From positions 1 through 64,000 of the forward strand of contig NZ_JADEWZ010000010.1 in the NCBI RefSeq assembly GCF_015207425.1: a stretch of DNA of 64,000 nt, read 5' to 3'. Of this stretch, positions 57,276-64,000 are shown in pieces. The position numbers and the translations under genes were made by a program. The stretch is from Lusitaniella coriacea LEGE 07157. Lineage in GTDB: Bacteria; Cyanobacteriota; Cyanobacteriia; Cyanobacteriales; Spirulinaceae. The notes under the pieces are model-generated. The model saw only the letters and a program-made list of their open reading frames with translations. It was not told the DNA's origin and made no database searches. Within the stretch, counting starts at the first letter, position 1. Every line of letters begins with the position of its first letter.

Positions 57276-58051
57276 AACTTACTCGAATGTATTGGATTGT
57301 CGCAATTTCGCTTCTACAAATTACCACGAGTTTTAATCGCGCGATCGCGCAAAACCCCTCAACCCCCTCCTCAACTCCACCCGTTCCCGGTCGCCAAACC
57401 ACACCAGGAGGCGGACAGCAATCCGCAAATCCCCCCACACCGTCACCAACTCTACCGGATAATCGTACCCGACCTGGCGGTTCCCTCAGTTCCCCCGATT
57501 CCACTTGTCCCCCCACAAAACAACCATTAACCGCACTCATTCCACCTCAAAATCCCGTCATCACCACTAACGCGACTCTAAGAATTTCATTCTACGTTCC
57601 CTATGGCTCGGATACCGTGCAAAAAGGCGAATTTTCCCTCGTTACCCAGGATGAAAAAACGCGCATCTATAAAACTCAAATTACACTTTCCCCAACACCG
57701 GGAATCATCAGTATCGACGTGCCATCAGAACCCGAATACGCCCTTACAGAGGGACAATACTACCATTGGTACTTCAAACTCTATTGCCAAGGAAACGACA
57801 GTTCTAGCAACGATTTAGCGGTCAATGGATGGGTGCAGCGAGCGCCTTTGACTCCCGAACGGGAACGGCAAGTTGCTGAGTTTTCTCCGGAGGTTTGGTA
57901 CGATTCTGTGGCAAATCTGCGCGATCTTCTGCAAGATTCTCCCGAAGATGAAACATTACAGAACAGTTGGGAAACTTTATTGCGTTCGATTAATGCAGAA
58001 GAATTAATCTCAGAACCATTTGTGGATTCTGCCACAATTCAACCCAATTAG
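57272..58051 (+). CDS. Secreted DUF928 family protein
   Basis: A 259-residue protein with a signal peptide (MKLTRMYWIVAISLLQITTS, cleavage near AIAQ at residue 26), a Pro/Thr/Gly-rich linker (about 27-85) and the DUF928 domain (about 90-240): LRISFYVPYGSDT, EGQYYHWYFKLYC and VNGWVQRAPLT. The ATGA overlap with the CHAT/CHASE2 gene couples translation. It is likely periplasmic and so could meet the CHASE2 sensor domain. Function unknown. The stop overlaps by 4 bases the stop of the opposite-strand regulator. Confidence 0.82.
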   Translation: MKLTRMYWIVAISLLQITTSFNRAIAQNPSTPSSTPPVPGRQTTPGGGQQSANPPTPSPTLPDNRTRPGGSLSSPDSTCPPTKQPLTALIPPQNPVITTNATLRISFYVPYGSDTVQKGEFSLVTQDEKTRIYKTQITLSPTPGIISIDVPSEPEYALTEGQYYHWYFKLYCQGNDSSSNDLAVNGWVQRAPLTPERERQVAEFSPEVWYDSVANLRDLLQDSPEDETLQNSWETLLRSINAEELISEPFVDSATIQPN

Positions 58052-59898
58052 CTTCTCATAAGAAGATTGAGAATGCGACTGGCAAGTCGTTGAGCAATCA
58101 CGGGTTTATTAACAAAATCATTGGCACCGCTTGCAAAAACTTGAGTGGAAATCGCTGCATCGTCATGAACGCTGAGGAACAAAACCGGTAATTGATACCA
58201 AGAGGGATGATTCCGTAGCACTTTACATAATTCGATTCCACTCAAGTGTGGCATTTCGATATCTAGGACTAACAAATCGGGAACGACTGCTTGCAGGATA
58301 TCCCAAAATTGTCGGGGGTCGCTTAGGGTGGTGAGCTTAAAATCCCAAGGTTGCAAGAGAGACGGTAAAACTCGTAATAATTCTACGTCGTCATCGACAA
58401 TCAGAATTTTTTTACCTTGAGCGGAACGTTGAAGAACGTGCTGGCAAAACGCAATTGTTTGACTGGCACTAATCGGTTTGGTCAGAAAAAAGCTGCTTCC
58501 GTGTCGCGCCACTTGCAGGCGATCTTGAAAGCGATCGCGATCGGCAATTACAATTGCAGGAATGGATGGTACGAGTAAGTAAAATTCGGCGATTAGAGCG
58601 AGATAGTCCTGGAAAAAGGACTGTTGAAAGGAAATATTTAACAAAACTGCATCAGGCGGTTTTCGATCGTAATTGATTTGTTCCTCAAGCCAAATTTTAA
58701 CGAGTTCGGGAGTCGCAATAATTTTGGTGCGAATGCCTTGACTTTCTGCTTCTTGAGTTAACTGTTCGGCAAAATCGCTATCGTTATCAACAATTAACAA
58801 TAACGGTGAGTGTTTAGAGATTTGTCGCGAGATTTGTCGAGAAATATTCTGATGATTTGCAAGTTCCTGGCGTAAGGTATTTAAGTTGACTTGCAATTGC
58901 AATAACTGTTCGGATTTTTGAGCGAGATCGTTTTGGAGAAGCTGCTCGATTTCTCTTGCAAGTTGGGAGCCTCTAAACAAGCCAAACAATCCCAAGTTTC
59001 CAGCTAAACTGTGTGCAGCAACTACCGCTGATAGGCGATCGCTTACACTTAAAGTTCCATCTTGCAAGGATGTTATCGCTCGATCTAAGGTGGCTAATTG
59101 TTGAGCGCTTTTGTTGCGATATTTTTCCCAAGCTGAGGTCAAAGCCGCTAAATGTTGCGATTGTTTGTCATTCTTTTTCTCTGACACATTATAGGGTTGA
59201 GACTCTGTTTGTTTTTGAGTGGAGGGAGGCAGTTTTAAGCAATAGCCTTGACCTCGAATCGTGACGATAATATCCCCCGGTAACCCCGCACGTTTTAATT
59301 TTTGTCGCAAGTGCCTAAGATGAGAGCGAACCGTTGCTTCTGCCGGATATTCTGTCGATGACCATAAGCTTTCGCTAATTTCTTCAATGCTCAAAACATC
59401 TTTGCTGTGCCGTAGAAATAATTCCAATAATCGATATTCCTTCGCGGCTAAAGGAATTGATTTTTCCTGATACGTTACTTGGCAGTGACAGGGGTCGAGT
59501 TGTAATTCTCCCCAGCGTAAAATAGGAAGAAAATCCCAATGGATTCGACGCAGTAAGGCACGAATTCGAGCGATTAATTCTTCAATATCAAAAGGCTTGC
59601 AAATATAATCATCTGCTCCTGCATCTAGCCCTCTAATCGTGTTTTGACTGCCGTGACGGGAGGTGAGTAAGATAATGGGGGTATCGTAGCCGCGATCGCG
59701 AAAACGCCGACACAAACTAATACCATCGAGTTTAGGTAAAGACCAGTCAAGAATGATTAAATCGTAGGTGTAAGTCGAGCCATATACCCAACCTTGTTCT
59801 CCATCTGTTGCCACGTCAATGGCATAACTCCTTTCTGCAAACGCTTGAGAAAGCACCTCGACTAAATTTTTATCGTCATCAACTAATAAAATTTTCAT
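58048..59898 (-). CDS. Multidomain response regulator REC-wHTH-Hpt-REC-REC
   Basis: A 616-residue protein. Receiver 1 (about 1-120; LVDDDKN, LIILDWSLPKLDG) precedes an OmpR-type winged helix (about 130-225; KEYRLLELFLRHSKDVLS and RGQGYCL). A phosphotransfer domain (about 245-340) carries its histidine in AAHSLAGNLGLFG. The middle receiver (about 375-490) has lost its phosphorylation aspartate (AVLLNISF). The last receiver (about 498-612) is intact (VLDIEMPHLSGI). It is likely the output node of a local phosphorelay. Convergent with the DUF928 gene, overlapping by four bases. Confidence 0.88.
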   Translation of the reverse strand: MKILLVDDDKNLVEVLSQAFAERSYAIDVATDGEQGWVYGSTYTYDLIILDWSLPKLDGISLCRRFRDRGYDTPIILLTSRHGSQNTIRGLDAGADDYICKPFDIEELIARIRALLRRIHWDFLPILRWGELQLDPCHCQVTYQEKSIPLAAKEYRLLELFLRHSKDVLSIEEISESLWSSTEYPAEATVRSHLRHLRQKLKRAGLPGDIIVTIRGQGYCLKLPPSTQKQTESQPYNVSEKKNDKQSQHLAALTSAWEKYRNKSAQQLATLDRAITSLQDGTLSVSDRLSAVVAAHSLAGNLGLFGLFRGSQLAREIEQLLQNDLAQKSEQLLQLQVNLNTLRQELANHQNISRQISRQISKHSPLLLIVDNDSDFAEQLTQEAESQGIRTKIIATPELVKIWLEEQINYDRKPPDAVLLNISFQQSFFQDYLALIAEFYLLVPSIPAIVIADRDRFQDRLQVARHGSSFFLTKPISASQTIAFCQHVLQRSAQGKKILIVDDDVELLRVLPSLLQPWDFKLTTLSDPRQFWDILQAVVPDLLVLDIEMPHLSGIELCKVLRNHPSWYQLPVLFLSVHDDAAISTQVFASGANDFVNKPVIAQRLASRILNLLMRS

Positions 59899-60251
59899 TC
59901 GTAAACGCGATCGAATTCAACAGTAAAGCAATCTAAAATTTTTGTATTATTCCCCGTCTCCCTGTTATACGATATTCGCTTGAATCGCCCTAGTTAGGAC
60001 TGAGGTCGGAACGCCTCTGAGGTTTCTACGGCGGTCACAAGCATTTGAGGAAAACTGAGGGGCTGTGTTTCGAGGTTTCCTCGAAACCCTGTACGCCCCG
60101 TCAAATGTCGCCACCTCCTCAGAGGACGCAAGCTGACCTAGCGGTGACGCGGCACTTCGACACGCTCAGTGACCGGGTGACACGGTGAATTTTATGATGG
60201 GCAATTTGAAGGATTTGATATCAATTTTACAAGCCGATAGTTTATTCTATA
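59899..60251. other. Intergenic region with repeats between regulator genes
   Basis: About 353 bases contain the CGCTTGAATCGCCCTAGTTA-type element (59968-60002), the second 137-bp hairpin element (60003-60139), and a CACTTCGACACGCTCAGTG repeat (about 60152). Nothing looks like a gene. The three repeats lie end to end, so this is a composite repeat block. Confidence 0.75.
60003..60139. repeat. 137-bp imperfect-palindrome element, copy 2
   Basis: About 90% identical to 51224-51359. It has CATTTGA/TCAAATG where copy 1 has CATCTGA/TCAGATG, so the stem is preserved by a paired change. The central loop is TTT instead of AAA. Confidence 0.85.
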
Positions 60252-60635
60252 CTACAAATCCCAGTGCAGTATTTTAGCGATTTGACTGGCAAGGGTCATT
60301 GAATTAAACGGCTTAGTAATCACATCGACAACGCCTAATTGCTTGCATCGATCTTTTTCCACTGCTTGGGTTTTAGCGGTTAAAAAAATCACAGGAATCG
60401 AGCGAGTTTTAGCATTTGCTTTCAACTGAGCCACCGTAGAAAATCCATCCATATCCGGCATCATTACATCAAGAAGAATGACATCGGGGTGCTGTGTTTG
60501 AGCCAAATTAATCCCCTCAGAACCCGAAGACGCGATCGCGACGTGCCAATCCACTTCAATCTCAATTCCAATTTTTACCACTTCTTGAATGGTTTCTTCA
60601 TCATCAATTAGTAAGATAGATTTTTCACTCATCAC
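60252..60635 (-). CDS. CheY-like single-domain response regulator
   Basis: The 127-residue protein is a lone receiver domain. Acidic pocket residues are in LIDDEETIQEV, the phosphorylated aspartate is in VILLDVMMPDMDGFS (about residue 56) and the conserved lysine in DVITKPFNS (about 107). It has no output domain, so it acts through a partner. It starts 17 bases after the histidine kinase gene on the same strand; the kinase is probably its phosphodonor. Confidence 0.92.
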   Translation of the reverse strand: MMSEKSILLIDDEETIQEVVKIGIEIEVDWHVAIASSGSEGINLAQTQHPDVILLDVMMPDMDGFSTVAQLKANAKTRSIPVIFLTAKTQAVEKDRCKQLGVVDVITKPFNSMTLASQIAKILHWDL

Positions 60636-60652
60636 GCATCATTAACATCGCT

Positions 60653-62404
60653 CTATTTCAAAAGTTCCGGCAGCGTAAAATAAAACGTACTCCCCTCATC
60701 CAAACGACTTTCCGCCCAAATTTCCCCGCCGTGTCCCTCGACAATTTGACGGCAAATGGCTAAACCCAAACCCGTTCCTCCTTTTTTACGAGAATCAGAA
60801 GAGTCCACTTGCTGAAATCTCTCAAAAATTGTTTCTAGGCGGTTGTGGGGAATCCCTTGTCCGCAATCTTTTACCTCAAAGGTAATGTATTGGGGGCGTT
60901 GTTGGGTTGCCAAAAGCCAAACGAGACTCTCTGGAGGAGAAAACTTAATGGCGTTGCTTAACAAATTTGTGAGCGTTTGGACGATATAGTCGCGATCGGC
61001 CCAGACGACAAAATTAACGGGTTTGAGCAGCAACTTCACCCCTTGTTCCTGCGCCATTGCCTGCATGGTTTGCACTGCTTCCACAATCAAATCCATTGCG
61101 TTACAGGCTTGTTTATTCATTTTGACCTTACCGGATTGAATGCGCTGTAAATCGAGGACGTTATTCACTAAGCGCACTAAACGATCGGTTTGCTCGTCAG
61201 CAATGTGCAACATTCGCTGTCCTTTCGAGGAAAAATCCCCCAGTTTTCCCGTCGCCAAAATTTTGAGAGAACTGTGGATGGAGGTGAGGGGAGTTCGCAA
61301 TTCATGACTGACCACAGAAATAAATTCGTCTTTCATCCGTTCGATGGCTTTGCGGTCGCTAATATCGCTAGTGAGAGCAAAAAAACCGCGAACTGCCCTC
61401 AAGTCACCCCGTTCGACGAGATGGGGAATGTAGGTAATACTTAAGGTGTGAATGCATCCATCCTGTAGGGGAATATCTCGTTCGTAGGTAACGGTTTTTC
61501 CCGATAGCGCCGCTTCAACATATTGGCGAATGTATTGATAGTCGTCTTTCCCGTGAACTTTTTTAAGATGGCAGCCGGAAATCTCCCCAGGGGAGAGTCC
61601 CAGCCAAGTTTGGTAGGCTTCGTTATTAAAACAATAGCGCTGCTGCTTGTCTACGTAGGCAATTAAAACCGGGAGTCCGTTGGCAATCAGGCGCAATTGC
61701 TCTTCGCTGCGGCGCAGTGCGGCTTCTGCTTTGCGGCGGACGTTAATTTCCTGTTGCAGGTGTTTGTTGGCTTGTCTTAATTTAGCGGTGCGTTCGGCGA
61801 CTAATTCTTCGAGATTTTCTAGGAGTTCTGCTTGGGATAGAGCAATGCCAATTTGATCGGCCAGTTGTTGCATCAATTCCGATTCAAATTCCGTCCACTG
61901 TCGGGGGGATTGACATTGATGGGCAATTAATAAACCCCACAGCCGTTCGCTATTGCCGTCGGCGTGAGATTTGAAGTTTTGCAGAATCGGGACGACGAGT
62001 TTGGCTTTAACGCTCCATTCGTCCATAAATGCAATCAAACATTCTGCGAGACCTGCGTCTGCGGCACGAACATCGTCAATTGCTTGAACTCTTCCTGCGG
62101 CGTAGCGTTGGCGATATTCTTCGGGAAAAACCTCTTCGGGAAATGTTACTCCAAGAATGGGGTCGTAGTTGGGGAGGACGGCTTCGCTAATGGGCATTCC
62201 CGTACCGTCGGTAAAGATTTGGTAGATGAGGACGCGATCGGCTTGAAAAATTCTTTGAACTTCGGTGACGGCGGTTTGAAGAATTTCTTTGAGGTGTAGC
62301 GAACGGCGAATCTTGAGGGTAACTTCGGCAAATAACTCTACTCGTTGATGTTGGCGGTGAAGTTCTTCTGCTGCCGCTTTGAGGAATTTGTGTATGCCCT
62401 CCAT
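60653..62404 (-). CDS. GAF-PAS sensor histidine kinase
   Basis: A 583-residue soluble kinase. The GAF domain (about 20-190) is phytochrome-like in layout and contains VFPEEYRQRYAAGRVQAIDD, but the bilin-binding cysteine is not evident. A short coil leads to PAS (about 225-345; GFFALTSDISDRK ends it). The HisKA H-box is VSHELRTPLTSIHS (about 366) and the ATPase has LSNAIKFSP, KDCGQGIPH and GLGLAICRQIV. No membrane helix. It is the first gene of a kinase-regulator pair. Confidence 0.92.
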   Translation of the reverse strand: MEGIHKFLKAAAEELHRQHQRVELFAEVTLKIRRSLHLKEILQTAVTEVQRIFQADRVLIYQIFTDGTGMPISEAVLPNYDPILGVTFPEEVFPEEYRQRYAAGRVQAIDDVRAADAGLAECLIAFMDEWSVKAKLVVPILQNFKSHADGNSERLWGLLIAHQCQSPRQWTEFESELMQQLADQIGIALSQAELLENLEELVAERTAKLRQANKHLQQEINVRRKAEAALRRSEEQLRLIANGLPVLIAYVDKQQRYCFNNEAYQTWLGLSPGEISGCHLKKVHGKDDYQYIRQYVEAALSGKTVTYERDIPLQDGCIHTLSITYIPHLVERGDLRAVRGFFALTSDISDRKAIERMKDEFISVVSHELRTPLTSIHSSLKILATGKLGDFSSKGQRMLHIADEQTDRLVRLVNNVLDLQRIQSGKVKMNKQACNAMDLIVEAVQTMQAMAQEQGVKLLLKPVNFVVWADRDYIVQTLTNLLSNAIKFSPPESLVWLLATQQRPQYITFEVKDCGQGIPHNRLETIFERFQQVDSSDSRKKGGTGLGLAICRQIVEGHGGEIWAESRLDEGSTFYFTLPELLK

Positions 62405-62608
62405 AACCGAACTGAATGGGGATTGACGTTAAGTAATCTTAACGCAAGGTAATGTTTTTTGATTAATATTTAGGATTTCTCGGTGGAGCGATTAAATGCT
62501 TAAAGAGAGACGATATCTCATCTCTCTTCTTATTTGCGTGTTATTTCCTGAGATCGCAACGCGCTACTCGTTCAGTTGGCTCGTTTCTCCTCGCACGATC
62601 GCAATCTT

Positions 62609-62740
62609 TTACAGATTGGGATGTTGAATTTCCAAGCGGCTACTGCCAATAAATGGATGTGGAGCGGGTTTACTGCTCATTTGCAAGGAAAAATAGAGCG
62701 ATAGCGTGATGGTACAAGCTAATAAAAGTCTTTCTAACAT
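62609..62740 (-). CDS. Small membrane protein
   Basis: A 43-residue product from ATG 62740 to TAA 62609, too short for usual gene lists. The strong ribosome-binding site AGGAGGGAGG lies about 8 to 17 bases upstream. Residues 4-20 (RLLLACTITLSLYFSLQ) form one hydrophobic helix, followed by a polar tail ending HPNL. No known family was recognised, though cyanobacteria have many single-helix proteins attached to photosynthetic complexes. Supported by the ribosome-binding site and the membrane-like composition only. Confidence 0.6.
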   Translation of the reverse strand: MLERLLLACTITLSLYFSLQMSSKPAPHPFIGSSRLEIQHPNL

Positions 62741-63052
62741 GGGCGAATTCCTCCCTCCTATAGCCCACATTTCTATTGTGTTCTGTTTTTCCTTGAATGG
62801 GTTTGATTTAATCCCCCCGCGACCTATGATCTAGATCTTGCGAAAAGCGCGATCGCGATCGCCAGCCCTGACCTAGAATTTTCCTAACCTAACCCCAAGG
62901 TCTTGGCAAAGTGCGACCGACCGACCATAATGAAGGGCGTAGCTGGCGATTTTAGCAGCAGGGGAGATGGCAAGGAAAAAGCGGTAATATTTGGACGTTT
63001 TGTTGTTTGCGTTTTAATTCTCCCAGTCCCCGATCGCAAAGGAATACAAACC
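62741..63052. other. Intergenic region upstream of the proline-rich membrane protein
   Basis: About 312 bases without a gene. It holds overlapping GCGATCGC octamers (62,849-62,862) and a CGACCGACCGACC repeat. I saw no certain promoter elements. Confidence 0.5.
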
Positions 63053-64000
63053 ATGTCTGAGTCTGTCGCTAATCAGCAAGAAATTCAACCGCCTTTGGCA
63101 GAATCAACTCCAATTAAACCGTGGTCAGTCGAAAATGATGCCGACCACTTGATGAACGATCTGTTTCTCGATATCGATCGTCTTCTTGATGTTGGCAGCG
63201 AATTACCCAACGAACCCGTTCAAACCGAATCTCGCGAACGCAAAGCGCTGGTAATCCCCTCCTTAAGACTGTCAGCGGCAGAACCCCTAGCACTACAATC
63301 AGAAGCACCTCCTCTCTCTCCTCCTCAAACCCATCAGCCGAAATCTCTTCCAGAAAAAAAACCTGCACCCCAAAAAAGCCCTGTCGTTCGGCATCTGGAC
63401 AAAATTCTCTTTGGTGTTGCTTGCGTCTCCTTGACGGGCGTTCTCTTTTGGCTGCTCCAAACCGATAAACTGCACTTACCTAAATTTCTCTCGCCCAATG
63501 CGGTAAAAAACTCCCTAACTCAAAACCCTGCGGCTCCTTTATCCGAATCCGACGCTCAGTTTGTGAGCTATATGCTGCGTTCCCTCGATCTTCTCGATAG
63601 CAAGGCGGAAACAAGCCAAGGGAATAATGGAAATAACGGGCAATCCAACCTCCCTCCCGCGCCAGGAGCGGGTAATGGCAATTCAGTTTCCATCCCTCAA
63701 GTGATCGAGCGCGTCTATATTCCCGTTTATCCGCCCACCCAAATGCCTTCTGGCTCGCTCCTGCCCCCCCCACCCTCTCCTGAGCCGCCCTCGCCACAAG
63801 CTCCTGCCAAAAACAATCCCCAAGCGGCTGCACCCGCTCCTAAACCCGCGTCGGCGAAACCATCCACCCCAAGCAATAGCAATACGGACTCACCGCCACA
63901 AGCGGCGGCACCCGCTCCTGTCCCCGAAGTAAGCCGACATACCCTAATGGGTGTAGTTGTAGAATCGAACGGTCGGTCAGCAGCATGGTTTAAAATTGAC
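63053..64000 (+). CDS. Proline-rich single-pass membrane protein (3' truncated)
   Basis: An open frame of 316 codons from ATG 63053 to the window end. Residues 1-115 are acidic and proline-rich, a membrane helix lies at about 120-142 (ILFGVACVSLTGVLFWLLQT), and a long Pro/Ala/Ser-rich linker follows, with PPPPSPEPPSPQAP. The end, RHTLMGVVVESNGRSAAWFKID, looks like the start of a small beta-rich domain found in cyanobacterial envelope proteins. Type IV pilus or transport adaptor proteins share this layout, but I cannot assign one. The stop lies beyond the window. Confidence 0.8.
   Translation, partial: MSESVANQQEIQPPLAESTPIKPWSVENDADHLMNDLFLDIDRLLDVGSELPNEPVQTESRERKALVIPSLRLSAAEPLALQSEAPPLSPPQTHQPKSLPEKKPAPQKSPVVRHLDKILFGVACVSLTGVLFWLLQTDKLHLPKFLSPNAVKNSLTQNPAAPLSESDAQFVSYMLRSLDLLDSKAETSQGNNGNNGQSNLPPAPGAGNGNSVSIPQVIERVYIPVYPPTQMPSGSLLPPPPSPEPPSPQAPAKNNPQAAAPAPKPASAKPSTPSNSNTDSPPQAAAPAPVPEVSRHTLMGVVVESNGRSAAWFKID

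Overview
The window is a stretch of cyanobacterial chromosome. This rests on phycobilisome genes (apcF and cpcBACD), cytochrome b6f subunit petG, a cluster of iron-stress chlorophyll antennae with flavodoxin, an NtcA-type site in front of glnA, the abundant HIP1 octamer GCGATCGC, and short heptanucleotide tandem repeats. The strain has a phycocyanin rod operon, and no phycoerythrin genes are visible. Dispersed short repeats point to a filamentous or Oscillatoriales-like lineage, but the species cannot be fixed from the sequence. I saw no rRNA, tRNA, CRISPR array or intact insertion sequence.

Bases 1-24,400 are mostly housekeeping: the tail of an Orn/Lys/Arg decarboxylase, cbiT, cdsA, petG, a DUF697 GTPase, a 2-Cys peroxiredoxin, murJ, an ankyrin protein, a CbiQ-type permease, glgA, bioB, pyrG, glnA and apcF. 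Accessory pieces lie between them: an ATP-grasp gene next to a SUKH (SMI1/KNR4) protein and a short start-less frame that may be a toxin remnant, a tetR-devB-devC export operon with a clear operator but no devA, and two Uma2-family proteins. Bases 24,400-32,600 carry dnaX with an in-frame mini-intein, an 18-unit heptamer repeat, a secreted protein, thiL, hpnB and purH.

Bases 32,900-39,450 form an iron-limitation and photosystem I antenna cluster. A Fur-box-like site is followed by a small zinc-ribbon protein, flavodoxin, three IsiA/Pcb proteins (the third fused to a PsaL domain), a membrane-anchored CpcL rod linker and an alpha/beta hydrolase. Both the IsiA-PsaL fusion and CpcL are of types known to bring light-harvesting pigment to photosystem I. 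The cpcB-cpcA-cpcC-cpcD operon follows at 41,869-44,141 and ends in a strong terminator.

Bases 44,200-64,000 are rich in signalling and protease genes: a caspase-like lipoprotein with an EF-hand, a DEDD exonuclease ending in an SSB-like acidic tip, a gamma-glutamylcyclotransferase-like protein, a CBS/PAS/GGDEF/EAL protein, a glycosyltransferase, and then the most interesting locus. In that locus a sigma-70-like protein, a DUF1822 protein, a membrane CHAT-protease/CHASE2-sensor protein and a secreted DUF928 protein lie in one tightly coupled operon (52,910-58,051). It meets a large REC-wHTH-Hpt-REC-REC regulator tail to tail, with a CheY-like protein and a hybrid-less histidine kinase beyond. 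The gene order suggests a route from an envelope signal through a protease to a sigma factor, but this is inference.

Two copies of a 136-137 bp hairpin element (51,224 and 60,003) flank this locus. They differ by a compensatory base-pair change in a stem, which suggests the folded form matters.
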